Made by a program: the position numbers and the translations under genes
DNA from: Ascarosepion bandense
Taxonomy: Eukaryota; Mollusca; Cephalopoda; Sepiida; Sepiidae
Direction: 5' to 3'
Assembly (NCBI GenBank): GCA_037127315.1
Contig: JBBBDQ010000401.1
Span: forward strand, 340,001-404,000
Length of the DNA: 64,000 nucleotides
The notes under the pieces: model-generated
What the model saw: only the letters and a program-made list of their open reading frames with translations
Told to the model about the DNA's origin: nothing
Databases searched by the model: none
In this document: in pieces, positions 47,512-59,170 of the stretch
How positions within the stretch are numbered: position 1 is the first letter of the stretch
How the letters are laid out: each line of letters opens with the position of its first letter

Positions 47512-48373
47512 GGATGCAATAGATAAATTGTCATCAAAATTATACAAAAAGGAAAAATTTATTTTAACAGATATAGTGACCAAATTTACATAAAAATATC
47601 TTGAAGTATAAAAGAGTAAATTAATTCAATAAAATTGCCAATGGTTTCAACCACACTTTCCAGACAACTTAGGAATCTCCTGCATCTCTTCTGGACAGTC
47701 TCCTTGTTAAAGTTGATGAATCCTGCCATAATCCTTGCCTTCAGTTCATCTTTGGTGATTAAAAAAAATAAAAAAGAAAGTTTTGTTTATCTCTCACACA
47801 ATTACACCACACACATAATTAAGGGGATTTGCAAACTTGGGAGTTAGGTGACCAGATGTAAGGGGTGATGTGATCACAGAAATTGTCTGACAACATTGAC
47901 TGAGTTATCCTGCTTGTATGGCATGGTGCACAGTCCTGTTGCCAGACATAGGGTCATCCAATAGCCACCCTCTTGACCCAGGGCAGCAATACCTCCTCAA
48001 GGCACATGGTGTAGGTTTCTGTGTTGAGTAAGGCCCTCAACAAAAAATTTGAGTTCTTTCCTTATCAGAACAATCAGAGTGAGTTTTCTGAGCTGACATA
48101 CCTTCATAATCACTATTAGACTCATCCAACTCTTTCCAAATCCACTGCACTCTCCTTGGATTGACACCCAAACATACTAAAATGTTCATATTGGAGCTTT
48201 TGACACAAGTACCAAGCAATACAGCATGCCATTTCCAAATTTCTCAATTACATCATGATGCTCATGTTTCTGACAGACAGTGTCAAACTGACCCTAGTAT
48301 ACTGTGCAATTGACAAAATCAAAGAAAAATGCATGCACAAAATTAAAATGGCAAAAATTTACCTATCGCACCC
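47512..48373 (-). pseudogene. Mariner-like element fossil (copy 2), ends preserved
   Basis: Terminal inverted repeats (GGATGCAATAGATAAATTG and GGGTGCGATAGGTAAATTT) are bounded by TA at 47510-47511 and 48374-48375. Minus-strand fragments encode the N-terminal part in broken frames, then LLNTETYTMCLEEVLLPWVK and WQQDCAPCHTSRITQ, which holds a conserved DDE Asp. The segment carrying the first catalytic Asp is deleted. At 862 bp it is shorter than a full mariner (about 1.3 kb). Confidence 0.75.
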
Positions 48374-48417
48374 TAAACATAGGGGGGAAGAGAAAAGGAA
48401 GAGAGAAGGAGAGAAAA

Positions 48418-48452
<35 letters not shown>

Positions 48453-48501
48453 TATATAAGTGTGTAGCTTGATGTTACACATTGTGAAATGATTAAAAAG
48501 T

Positions 48502-48532
48502 GAAGCAACTGGTTTCACTCCTGCTCTTCAGG
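48502..48532 (-). other. Hammerhead motif, inverted sister copy
   Basis: Minus strand: CTGAAGA, GC/GT stem with AGGA loop, GAAA, ACCAGT, T, then GCTTC. The core is complete, but eight bases forming the 5' strand of stem I in the plus copy are missing here, so stem I cannot form. Confidence 0.6.
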
Positions 48533-48630
48533 AGATTTTAACTAGAATTAAAATAAAAAAGTATGTCATGAACATGAGGGGGATAATAATAATAATAATA
48601 ATGAAAAAAAAAAATTGTGAATGCAAGGAG

Positions 48631-49380
48631 CTAGAGGCTAATAATATCGAGCCCCAACAACTCACGCTGTTTGCACAGACTTTCAGGACCCAATATGTAA
48701 CCTCCATAACCTCGAGATGGAATGACGAGTGAGATCGAGACAACAGTGAACCAATCTACACTAAAATTAGCTGCACACTTTTTATTCTTTATAAGGTGCT
48801 TGCAAATGGCGAAACTAAGTATTTGGAACGAGTCCATTTTGAGGCAAGGTGTGATTTCTTATTTTAGTTGGGACATGTTTTATTCTCATGTCAAGACAAT
48901 GAGTTGTTCTTCCTATGTAGTCAAACTCCGCAACTACAATTATATTTATAAATTATGGAATTAATTTGGTGGGAAGAAAGAACATCCTTGCGTGTAGAAC
49001 ATAACATGGGCTGGGTTTGAAATACAATATGTACCTCGGCCGAGAAAAAAAACAACAATGAACATCAGATGAAATTTGTCTAGCCATGCTTTCACACTTT
49101 GATCCAATCCAGGGAAGTCTGAGATAAATAGGGCATTTTTAGCAGTAATGAGTTTCTCCTTTTTGAATTCAAAAATCTTGTTACAGATGACTGAATGAAC
49201 AGTGTCAGACGGATACCCTAAACTGTATAAGGTTTCCTTCACAAAACTAATTTCATCATCCAGGAAAGAACAAATCATTAATGCTCTGTGAACTAGAGTT
49301 CTAAAAATGTTTATCTTACATTTTTAGGACAAAAGGAATCTCATCTATAACTCCACAAATGTTGGTTTCCTATAGACAGA
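48631..49380 (-). pseudogene. Penelope-like reverse transcriptase/GIY-YIG remnant
   Basis: Minus strand: SVYRKPTF (end of the palm region), then after two stops KINIFRTLVHRALMICSFLD, EISFVKETLYSLGYPSD and ICNKIF, the thumb region of Penelope-like reverse transcriptases. After frameshifts IYKYNCSCG and DYIGRTTHCLDMRIKHVPTK give the GIY-YIG endonuclease core, with Y-I-G and the catalytic-type Arg. The C terminus reads FAICKHLIKNKKCAANFSVD and SLCKQRELLGL. The order and spacing are those of the family's last 250 residues. Several shifts and stops make it non-functional. Confidence 0.8.
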
Positions 49381-49499
49381 GGTGAGAAAAGTTGTAGGTG
49401 TCCAATGTACTAGGACATCTTACTGTTGAGAAAGAATCAAATGCTCAACTAGCTTTTTTTAGATGTCCTAGTACATCAGACACCTACGACTTAAAAGAA

Positions 49500-49690
49500 T
49501 AAAAAGTGTGCAGCTAATTTTAGTGTAGATTGGTTTCACTGTTGTGTCTCGATCTCATTCATTATACCATCTCAAGGTTCTGGAGGCTTTATATATCGGG
49601 TCCCAAAAGTCTGCACTGTGCAAACAGCAGGAGTTGTTGGGGCTCGATATTATTAGTCTAGTTCCTTGCATTCACAATTTTTTTTTTTTT
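49500..49690 (+). pseudogene. Penelope-like C terminus, inverted copy
   Basis: The plus-strand frame gives SRSHSLYHLKVLEALYIGSQ and KSALCKQQELLGLDIISL, better preserved than the minus copy. The LCKQ(Q/R)E segment matches the usual C-terminal end of Penelope-like proteins. Confidence 0.7.
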
Positions 49691-49761
49691 TTAATCCCTC
49701 TCATTTTCTTTGCTTGGGGTGAAACACATTTTTATTTTAATTCTGATTAAAATCTCCCGTA

Positions 49762-49796
49762 GAGGTCTGAAGAGCGGGAGCGAAACTAGTTGCTTC
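49762..49796 (+). ncRNA. Type I hammerhead ribozyme motif of the Penelope-like element
   Basis: Plus strand: stem I GAGGT/GCTTC (five pairs, two wobbles), box 1 CTGAAGA, stem II GC/GC closed by a GGGA tetraloop, box 2 GAAA, stem III ACT/AGT without loop, H17=T. Predicted cleavage is after 49791. Very short stems II and III are known for minimal hammerheads of Penelope-like elements, which may work as dimers. A competing CTCCCG/CGGGAG hairpin (49754-49780) could interfere. Confidence 0.65.
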
Positions 49797-49874
49797 ATTT
49801 AATATCATTTCACAATGTGTAACATCAAGCTACACACTTATTTCTATAATTAGATTCTTTACTTACAAAAATAT

Positions 49875-49924
<50 letters not shown>

Positions 49925-52289
49925 AAGAAATCCCAATGTACAACACTTTTAAAAATTTACAAAAAAAATTTAAAGACAGACCTTGGCAGTTGAATTTTAA
50001 ACTTGCTTATCTATTGTTGAAAATATGGGTTCTATGTGACAATAATTAAATGAAGATTTGTTTTACTTCTCCTTTATTTAATGGTAGGTTTTATTTAGTT
50101 TTTCATTTTCCTGGTTTCTAAAATGGATCACTTTACATTTTTTTTTTTTTGATGGTTCATTTACAAATTCCCTTCCGTCTTCTGGAAAAATAATAAATCA
50201 GGTTTTATAAAATTTACAACAAAAGTATTTTACAAAGTTAATAATTATGGGGAAATTAGCATAATAACCAAATAATCAATTTAAACAAAATTAAATAATT
50301 GAGGAATCAATAAAAATCTAATTTTGATATTGAGAAATTTCTCACCTAAAATGTTCATGTTTATTTTCCCATCTCACTCTAAACATGATCTGAAGACTTA
50401 CAACTCAACTAAAGACTAATTCTTTAAAAATCAATTTTAAAAAGAGTAAAAGTTTTAAACAGTTTAAATGTGATGAGACTGTATCATTATATATGGAATT
50501 CAGTAAATAGTTTTTTTCTTCCTCAGATGGTGTTTAAATTTAAACAAAAAAAAAAAAAGCAAGGGATGACAACCTTAAGGAAAAATATTCAGCAAAAGAA
50601 AAAAAAAAAAAAAACTACCTCCTTCACACTGACAAAAATGATGACTGACAATAGATAAAAAGAAAATTGTCTTTACAAATTTCTACAGCAGCATGCAATA
50701 TACAAAATACAACAGAAGTGGGGGAAAAATATTTATTAAAAAAAAATTAAAAACACTTTTAAATTTTACATTCACTAACTATTTTTTAAGTCACATTTAC
50801 TAAAAACTGATAAGTTACCAATAAACATTGATGATGTAGCTATTTCAACCTAACAATTACCTAAAAATTCAACAAGTACGAAGAAAGATCTTGTTGATAC
50901 TCACCAGTGAATCACGTTTAAGATAAAAACTAAAAATTTGGAGATTTCTAAACACATTACATCATTTTGAAGAAAGACATCCAATGAGTAAGCAGCTAAA
51001 AAATGCCAAACATGCCAAAATATATTTGGTATTCAAAGTGGCAGCATTTCAAAGTCACTCTTTAGTTAATAAGAACAAGATAAACTAAAATCACTTTCTT
51101 ATTTTGGTCATCTTTACAACTTAGCAATGCATGTCTGAGAAAATATTCACTCAACTTGCAAATTATGGAAAGATTTAGTGTAGTCTTTGTAAATAATTTA
51201 CTAATAAAAAAAGTCGGCTATAAAATCAATTGGTTTTATTTCTACCTTGTATAAAATTAAAATTCCTTTTAAATAGTAAGCTGACCTAAGTCCTCAAAAT
51301 ATATTATCCAAATTGTTACAGCAATAAATCTATTACAGAAATGATGGTATCAGTTTAAACACTTTATGCAATATAACAAGAAGCGTCTTTATCAGTCATT
51401 TGAGTGGGTATGGTTGTAGAGTCTCTACACAGCCAAGTGCCTGACCAATGCCCTATACATATCTGGATTCAAAGCCATACATAATCTAGTCTGTTAACAT
51501 CAGTCTAGTCTCCACCCAGCAATGCTGTGCCATCAACACACTGGTTGCATATGTGGCCCATTGAAGGGTTCATCTGCCCTTTACTAGGTCACTTTACAAA
51601 TGTCACTGGTTCTATATAACCCAATACTAACTGCCATATGATTGGGTTGGGTCATTGGTAACTAAACTGTCTCCTCCACCAGGGTTTTCTAATGAGTAAA
51701 GTGGCTTGACACCCACCAGGATTGAATAGAATCAGTTTCAACAGCAGATGATTCAGTATATATACCAAACAGATTCTCTTAAAAGCAATTGATTCATTTC
51801 TCAATCATCATCATATATGCTTTTTTAATTCAACCTGATTTCATTGAAAAATAAAAATAATAAAATGCTATTTTTTCATTTTTTCTGCAGTTGGCTACTA
51901 AATCATTTTCAAGGGCATTAAAGAACTTGATTCCTTTAATCACTGACTTACGGTCTAAAGAGAAATGCTTGAAATATAGATAGAAAATATTAAATATTAG
52001 ATTAAATATCAAATTATTGCATAAAATTAAATGAATATTGTTTAAATAGCAAGGAGATGTCAAATTTTATCATTAAACCTCTAGAAAACCTTCTAGAAAT
52101 AGTTTCTGCCAATCTAAGTTCAAACACAATCTACTTTTTCAAATAAAAGTTATTACAGAAATCTTCAATAAAAAATTATGCACCTTTGGAACAATAAAAC
52201 CATATTTTTTTTATCCCAAAATGTTTAAATGACATCTTCCAGACAAAGTTCATAATATTTCTTTACTATGAACAGATTGGAAACAGAAA

Positions 52290-52440
52290 TGGATAGTGGC
52301 TCAGATTGAAAAATTGGAGAACAGAGTTCAAATTCCAGTTGAGTTTGATATATTCACTTAGGTGCAAATACTATTGGGAAAGATATGAATCCATCGCTCC
52401 TCTATCGGTAAATAGTTGAACAGACACAGTCCTCTAGAAC
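52290..52440 (+). repeat. tRNA-derived SINE head
   Basis: TGGATAGTGGCTCAGATTG resembles an A box with D-arm and GAGTTCAAATTCC a B box, 60 bp apart as in tRNA. The middle (GGGAAAGATATGAATCCATC) matches other SINEs here. It ends without the family-A 3' domain. Confidence 0.55.
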
Positions 52441-53550
52441 TGGTCTAGAAGAACAACTCTGAATTCAAAATCATTTTATTCTAAAGATTATAATTGTCTA
52501 TAAACAGAAATTGAGCCGGTTTTCTAGAATTTCAGGATTATTTTTAAAATGAAAACCAGTTACCCTTGCACAACTCAGTTGTTTTGGTAAAATATCTGCA
52601 TACCCTTACATTAACCTTTTTTAACTTTCATTTTATCTGGAATAATTATTTGGGGTATTTATGAGAGAACTTCTTAACTTACCAAACTACAAGATTTTAC
52701 TGACCCTCCAATGCTAATATTTCTGCTTGCCATGCTAAGACCATTTGTGATTGTTTAACTTCATCAAGTCATTTTTCAAGCAGTGGTTCATATGATCTGT
52801 GGTTCATCACAAGGTGGGCCACACAAATATGGTCATTTTTCATAGTAGGTAATGCAGTTATTTTCACTACAGAGGACCATATGCATAAGCATATACTTTA
52901 GAAATGTGAGAAGAAGAATATTATCACTGATGGTCATGTTATTAACATGTTGCTGTGTGGGACTTTTTATCTAATTCATTCATTTGAGAATAAAAAAATA
53001 CATTTCTCCTTGAGAAAAAAATTTGTTTATTGCTTCAAAAGCAAAACACATTTACATGTATGATCTTCATTAGCGAAAATTGTCAATGGTTTAAAATGAG
53101 GAAAATCATTGTTACAAAAAGTTTACAAAACCTAAGAAACATTGCATTTAATTATTGTTAATGTGGTTATGTATGAGAGAATCTGTGAGTGAACAAGTGA
53201 GAATGAAACAAAATGCTTTAAGGAATGTTATTTTTCTAATGAAATTAAGCTTGTCATTCAGAAATGCCAAACGGGGCCACAATTAGCCCATGACTGTCCT
53301 AAATAGTCAAATATGGAAATATTTGCTAGCTATGTAATAACCATATTGACAGATGATCACTGTATTAAATGCTGCATAAAATACAAACACTGTCATATTG
53401 AACATTATTAACCCATTTGTCACGTTCCCCTCCCTTTTTATATTAAACTATTAACGTTGGCCAAGATTCCCATCATCCAAAGTTAAGATGTAAGTATTCC
53501 ACCTGAACCAAATATAATTGTCATGGTTTGTCCTTTTTGAAGTCTCTTAC

Positions 53551-53628
53551 CTGGACTTAGTCCGGCATCTGAAATAGAGATTTCTGATCCTGACGACACG
53601 CTGTCTGTGCCAAGGCTGATGTCATTAT
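53551..53628 (-). CDS. Internal coding exon 1 of the visible part of an unidentified minus-strand gene
   Basis: A 78-nt open segment on the minus strand lies between an acceptor (pyrimidine-rich tract ending CTCTAG) and a donor (CCAG|GTAAGAG). It enters with two bases of a split codon and encodes NDISLGTDSVSSGSEISISD followed by AGLSP, then ends one base into a codon. That base joins exactly to the two-base start of the exon at 40508-40683, giving a Glu codon. The peptide is Ser/Asp-rich and probably disordered, and I recognise no domain. Upstream exons must exist because no start codon or initiation context is present here, but I found none between 53629 and 64000. The exon call rests on splice sites and phase, not homology. 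Confidence 0.7.
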
Positions 53629-54204
53629 CTAGAGTAAAGGAAACAATAAAAACAAAACATTGACACAAGTTGAGACAGCCTTAGACACGCTCTCACACAC
53701 AAAAAAAAAATTAAACGAGGTAAGGGATGGATGGGAACATTTGAGGGAGAGAAGAAGAAATCAGGCTTATGTGACCTGAAAATTGAGTTTGTGGCAGTCA
53801 TTTTTGAGCCACTCTGCATCTGAGGGGATTAATTAATTAAGCTAATAAACCTATTCAAATTAGAGTATATTAATCATGATAATGAAGGAATTTGTTTTTA
53901 ATCATTGATTTTATAGATTCTTGTTTGGTTAGTGTTTGGAAGGAGTAAAAAACAAAAAAAAAAACTTAAAATAATTAAAACTATTCTCTTTATTTTCTTT
54001 TTGATGTAAGTGAAATATACAAGAGTTGTAATGGCTAGATGTAACCCTAAGTCCTATGCTAGCAGTTTTTTTTCTCTCTCTTAGGGGAACTCTCTTCCAG
54101 TATCTTGCTTCCCAGTCAACATTGATCCTCAAAAAATTTAATTTAAATGCAATGTCTATCATTATCATCTGTATTTATCTATATTTCTGAAATGAGGTAT
54201 TGTA

Positions 54205-54450
54205 ATTATTTATACATTTTACATTCTTAATACTGTTGTCCTTATTTTTGTTGTCATATTCATGGCAAGATGAGGATGACAGTCCAAACAATGTAAATTG
54301 TGAAAATACTTATCTTCCGTCTTCTTAATTATTGTTCTTTTATTGTTCTCTCCTTAATACTAGTTTTTGTTTTTTTTTCCATATTTTCTAACACTCAGTA
54401 ATCCCTTGCATCTTGGTGGCTTTATTGCTTTGCTTGGGGTGAAACAATTT
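54205..54450. repeat. Inverted-end element fragment plus retroposon tail
   Basis: 54205-54310 has inverted ends of the 33422-33730 family (TTGTCCTTATTTTTGTTG and GATGAGGATGACAGTCC). At 54395-54450 a LINE/SINE tail (TTTGCTTGGGGTGAAAC plus T-rich) follows. Confidence 0.45.
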
Positions 54451-56449
54451 TTTTTTTTATACAAAATTTAATAATATATTATGCAACAGTAGAATTTTAG
54501 TAGGTGCCATTGTACTATTCCATTTTAATCATTAATATCAGAATATTTTGACAATACATAGCAAATAAGCCAGCTTGTACATAGCTTACCATTCCTATGA
54601 TCCTGAAAGACGACAACTTAAATAAACCCATTGACTAAATGGAACTGATCAAGATACAATGCTACTAATTAAAGTGGCAGAAAATTTTTTTGAAAAAACC
54701 TCAACAGAAACTAATAATTTAAACCCTTCACTATTATTATGTTAGATGTGTCTTCAATCAGTAATTATATTCAACCTAATTACAATTAACAGTGGATGTA
54801 GTTGCAACAATAGATACATTATGGTGATCCAATTATTCAATGATGCCTGGGGTGTATTAATCAAAATACTGCAATGAGATTGAATTACTATTTAGTCAAT
54901 TAAGCTTATTCAATTTAACCAACTCTATTAGTCAAGTCTACTAGCAGAACCATAGGTCCAGTAAACAATAACGAGCCAATATGTCTTTTTTCAAAATAAA
55001 TAAGAAATTGCTTGATCAAACGATCTTATTTTCAGAACGAAATTCTGAAAACATACCAATAAAACTTAATTTAGATTATTTCTAGTAAAAGTATGTTTTG
55101 CATTTTATGCTTTATCTATGTGTACATTAAAGAAAAATGAATTTAAAAAAATTTATGAAAAAAAAAAAATTGGCTGACAGAACTCAAAAGTAAGAAGTGT
55201 TTTGAGTACAAATTCAATAACTGTACCAGATAACAGAAACCATATTACTTGAGGACTACCAACAGCAGCAACAACTAAAATGAATATCACCCATAATTTG
55301 AAGAGAAAATGACAATCAAGATGCTGACATTCCACATGACTTCAAACAAAATGTTAGGAAGGAAACCCCCCACCATAAATACTGAAAAGAGTGATAACAG
55401 TAGACAGAGAAAAGGAAAATGAAAAAATGTTAGGATTGTCTCATGGAACAATAGAGTTGGTTTGGCAATTTGATGATATAGTAATTATAGGTTCAATCCT
55501 GGAGCTTGGTAGTACAAACAGACCTAGAAACAGTGAGTATTACTAAATAAAAATAAGGTATCTATAGATATGAACATTAGAACAAAAACAATCTACTCTT
55601 GATTAAATAAAGGTTTCAGTTTGAAATTACCCGATCATTGCCAGCATTGATAAGCACCAGCCAAGGCAATGTGATAAGATGAGGATTATAGTCCAGATAT
55701 AAATAGCAATAATAATACCAGAAAGTCATACTGAAAAATGTTATACTAAATAATCATTTGTTAATTTTTTTTTTTTTAGTAAAAGTATGAAATGTATCTT
55801 TTAAATCAGACCATATTAAATCAAAAATAGAAAATTATTTGACTCCAAGAGTCAAAATCATTTATTATTTCTGTTTTAATATATTTGAACACAGTTTCAC
55901 TTTTTAGGGTGAAACTCAAGTTGTCTCAGTTTTAATTTTTATTCTTCATTTATCTTGTTTTATAAGCTCTACATTGTTTTCAACACTGGATTTTCAACTT
56001 TTTTGTGTACACCACAGAACCTAGTCTGTCATTTTTAATGAAACTTGCATAAAAGAGGGATTGCTGCCTATATATATATATAAAATTTTTAATTTTCAAG
56101 AGAAATTTCCTAGTTTATTTTCATTAAGTAGATTTTCACTTTTTAAATTAAAGACTCACTCTTCAAGAAGACAAAATTTCAGATTGATAATTTCATTCAA
56201 TTCTTGAAATTATTTAACTGTAATGAAATAAAATAAAAAACTCTAAAATGTTATTGATTCACCAATTTGTTGCAAGTGAATAATTCCATATTTGTTTTTT
56301 TTATACCAATGTATACCCAATACAAGGCCTAAGAGCCACTCAAGATAGCGGGTCACTGCATGGTGCTCTATGATCATAAGAAAAGGCAAGATGGTCAAAT
56401 AAATTGTTGCTAATAATGTATATTAAATAAACAAAAAATTTAGTTCTCA

Positions 56450-56452
<3 letters not shown>

Positions 56453-56500
<48 letters not shown>

Positions 56501-56515
56501 TACATACATACACAG
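56453..56515. repeat. (TA)n(CA)n microsatellite
   Basis: Lies directly against the mariner fossil at 56521, the same arrangement as at 47437-47510. Confidence 0.9.
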
Positions 56516-56520
56516 GCACA

Positions 56521-57407
56521 GGGTGCAATGTTTAAATCGTCATCTAAATTGTACAAAATTGAAAATAATCTCATTTTAACAGATATAGTGACCAAAATTA
56601 CATAAAAATATCTTTAAATACTAAAGAGTAAAATTATTCAATAAAATTGCCATTGACTTCAACCACAGCCTCCAGACAATTTTGGAATCTCGTGCAACTC
56701 TTCTGGATTGTCTTCTTGTTTAAATAGGTGAATGCTGCCATAATTCTTGCCTTCAATTTGTCTTTGGCATTACAATGAATTTTGTTGGTCTCTTGCTCAG
56801 CTGTGCCCCAAACATAATAATGGCGGGGGGGGGGGGGGGGGGCTGGAGAGTTAAGTGGCCAGAGGTAGGCTGTGATGTAGTTGCAGAAATTATCTGAAAA
56901 CCATGACTGGGTTCTCTTGCTTGTGTGGCATGGTGCAGAGTCCCGTTGCCAGACAGAGTCTTCCAACAGCTATCCTCTTGACCCAGGGTAGTACTACCTC
57001 CTCAAGGAACTTGATGTAGGCCTCTGTGTTGAGTGAGGCCCTCAACAAAAAATCTGAGAGTTTTTTTTTCCTCATCAGAACAATCAGAGTGTAAACAAGA
57101 GGGAGTTTTCTGAGCTAGTCTACCTATGTAATCACCATTAGATTAATCCAACTCTTTCCAAATCCTCTACACTCTCCTCAGATTGACACCCAAACACTAA
57201 AATGTTCATATTGGAACTTCCAATGTGAATGCCAAGCAGTACAGCATGTCATTTCCAAATTTCTGGCACCATGAATTGTATCACGGTGCTGTCTTTCTTA
57301 CAGAAGGTGCCCAACTGACTACTATACTGTGCAGTTGACAAAATCAAAAACAACACCCATGCGCAAAATTAAAAGTATAAAATGGCGACAATTTACTCAT
57401 CGCATCC
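56521..57407 (-). pseudogene. Mariner-like element fossil (copy 3), G-tract in catalytic region
   Basis: Ends GGGTGCAATGTTTAAATCGT and (inverse) GGATGCGATGAGTAAATTGT are the same terminal repeats as copy 2. Minus-strand fragments read LNTEAYIKFLEEVVLPWVKR, then DSAPCHTSKRTQSWFSDNFC (second Asp), WPLNSPAPPPPPRHYYVWG, EQETNKIHCNAKDKLKARIM and VVEVNGNFIE. The third catalytic Asp site is replaced by a Pro run caused by a 20-base G tract at 56824-56843. The first-Asp segment is deleted as in the other copies. Confidence 0.8.
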
Positions 57408-58924
57408 TATATATAATTCAGCCATTATATCAGGAAAAGCAATAAAAATTATTACTCTCTTTCCTAATTAAGTTTATGCAGGCAGCAATACAAATGATAG
57501 AAAACAGACATTCGCTGCTCAAGAGAAATGAGAGAAAAGAACGATGCTGAAGCATTGCAGAAATAGAAATTGATCAAAGGTTGCACATGTCAGAATTAAC
57601 AAAAAAATAACAGACTCAAGCAATGAGAAAGAAACTCAAGCTGTCAACAAGAACTTTTCAACATTCTCAACTGGACACTGAAGAAGCCTTTTTTAAATGA
57701 TAAAGCCAATGCTCAAAAATTCTGAAATTTAAAAAAATGATTTTGAAAAAAAAATAAAAATAAAGAAAACTGTAAACAATTTTAAAAATCAATACATTAA
57801 AAAAAACAAAGAAAATAGATATTCATTATAATCATATTTTAAAATTCAATTGTGGAAATAAGCAGAACTAGTGTAAAGTTAGTGCAGGTTGTTTTTTCAC
57901 CTTTTTTTTAGAAGATGTACATTGGATTTAGTATAAAAGCTGGAGTTTGATGCAATAAGTGCTGATACCAAATATTAGATTCATCGTGTTGTATACCTAC
58001 CTGTATACAGGAATGGGATGTTCCTATTCTCTTATATACGTGGACATTATTGGAATAGAGCAATTATAGTTATTAGCAGTGTATCAACTTCACACAGTAT
58101 GCGAGTCTTGTATTTGTGATATATTATTATTCTCAACCTCCATTTTGAGGATTACTCATGCAGTAATGTTTTCAGGATTACAACACATTGCTTTTACCAA
58201 TTTTTGAAAATTTAGTTTTAAGATCATCTGAAAAATGTACAGAAATTCTTAATCTGTTGGATTTTGCTTACAAACTGACTTTAAAATTTTACTATTTCAA
58301 GAATAAATCCAAATAAAGTTGATATATTTTGCATTAGGAAATTGAATGGAAACTATATTCAAACCAGATTTCTAATTACAAACCACCACAAACAAAATAT
58401 GCAATTTTGATAAATAAAAACCATATAAAATGATTAGAAAATTTTTCCATAAAGGCTACTCAAAAGATTTATTAGATCATAAAAACGAAAAAGATAAGTG
58501 TATATAATGCCATAATACTGTTGGGTAAAAATTATACAAAAAAAAATGTTTCAAATTTGCATCGTTTATTGAAAATTCCACTATAACTACTGCACTATAT
58601 CAGGATGGAATATTTCATCACCACCAATTCAACACTGACCAACTCAACTCCAGAACAACTTAATACCAACCTACTCAGCATGAAGACAATGTTGGCATTG
58701 AATTCATAGCTTCAGACCCGTGTTGGTTCTCCTAATGTTCACATCTCTTAGATGGGCTTTGAATCAAAGATTTTAAAAGCTTAGCTGTTTGTCAGAGATT
58801 TATTGGTTATGACTACCGATTTAGCTGATTAGTGGGTAATTTTCAAGATCAGACAAATAACTATGCTGAAGTAGCAAAAAGAAGACTACACACATTGCTG
58901 GGGGCGGAGCATCTCCACATTATA

Positions 58925-59170
58925 GATTCATTAGTCAGTTAAGTGCCATACGTGAAACACGCTTGGGCGATCATGTCTCGAAAGAGACATGACTGACTGG
59001 GCAGAAGATTATCCCGCAGTACGTTGCCATTGCTTTCTGCGGTAGACTGGTTGCCAGACAAGGCTATAGAACCCAATCTGTCCTGTTATTTAACCCATAA
59101 CTGGAAGGAAAAGACAGATTAATACCTTTCCCAAGGGTATTTGCACGTAAGTGAATGCAATGAATTACAG
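58925..59170 (-). repeat. SINE family A
   Basis: Reverse complement of the family seen at 63127-63412, with GGGCAGAAGATTATCCCGCA, GGTAGACTGGTTGCC, GTTATTTAACCCATAACTGG and TACCTTTCCCAAGGGTATTT. The tRNA-like head is not clear. Confidence 0.8.

Larger units (their letters stand above)
48456..49842 (-). mobile_element. Penelope-like element with head-to-head inverted copy
   Basis: The minus-strand copy (about 49380 to 48456) has reverse transcriptase end, GIY-YIG, C terminus and a hammerhead. The plus-strand copy (about 49496 to 49842) repeats only the C terminus and hammerhead. The shared arms, 48456-48791 and 49496-49842, end at the same point (AAGTGTGTAGCTTGATGTT). A retroposon tail (CTTTGCTTGGGGTGAAAC) sits inside the right arm. 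The junction contains a 27-bp hairpin (49394-49420 with 49461-49487). Confidence 0.8.

Noticed and set aside
50155..50175. Acceptor-like site on the minus strand followed by AAGACGGAAGGGAATTT and a GTAAAT donor.
   Set aside because: The putative exon is only 17 nt, is not a multiple of three and would disrupt the phase match between exons 1 and 2.
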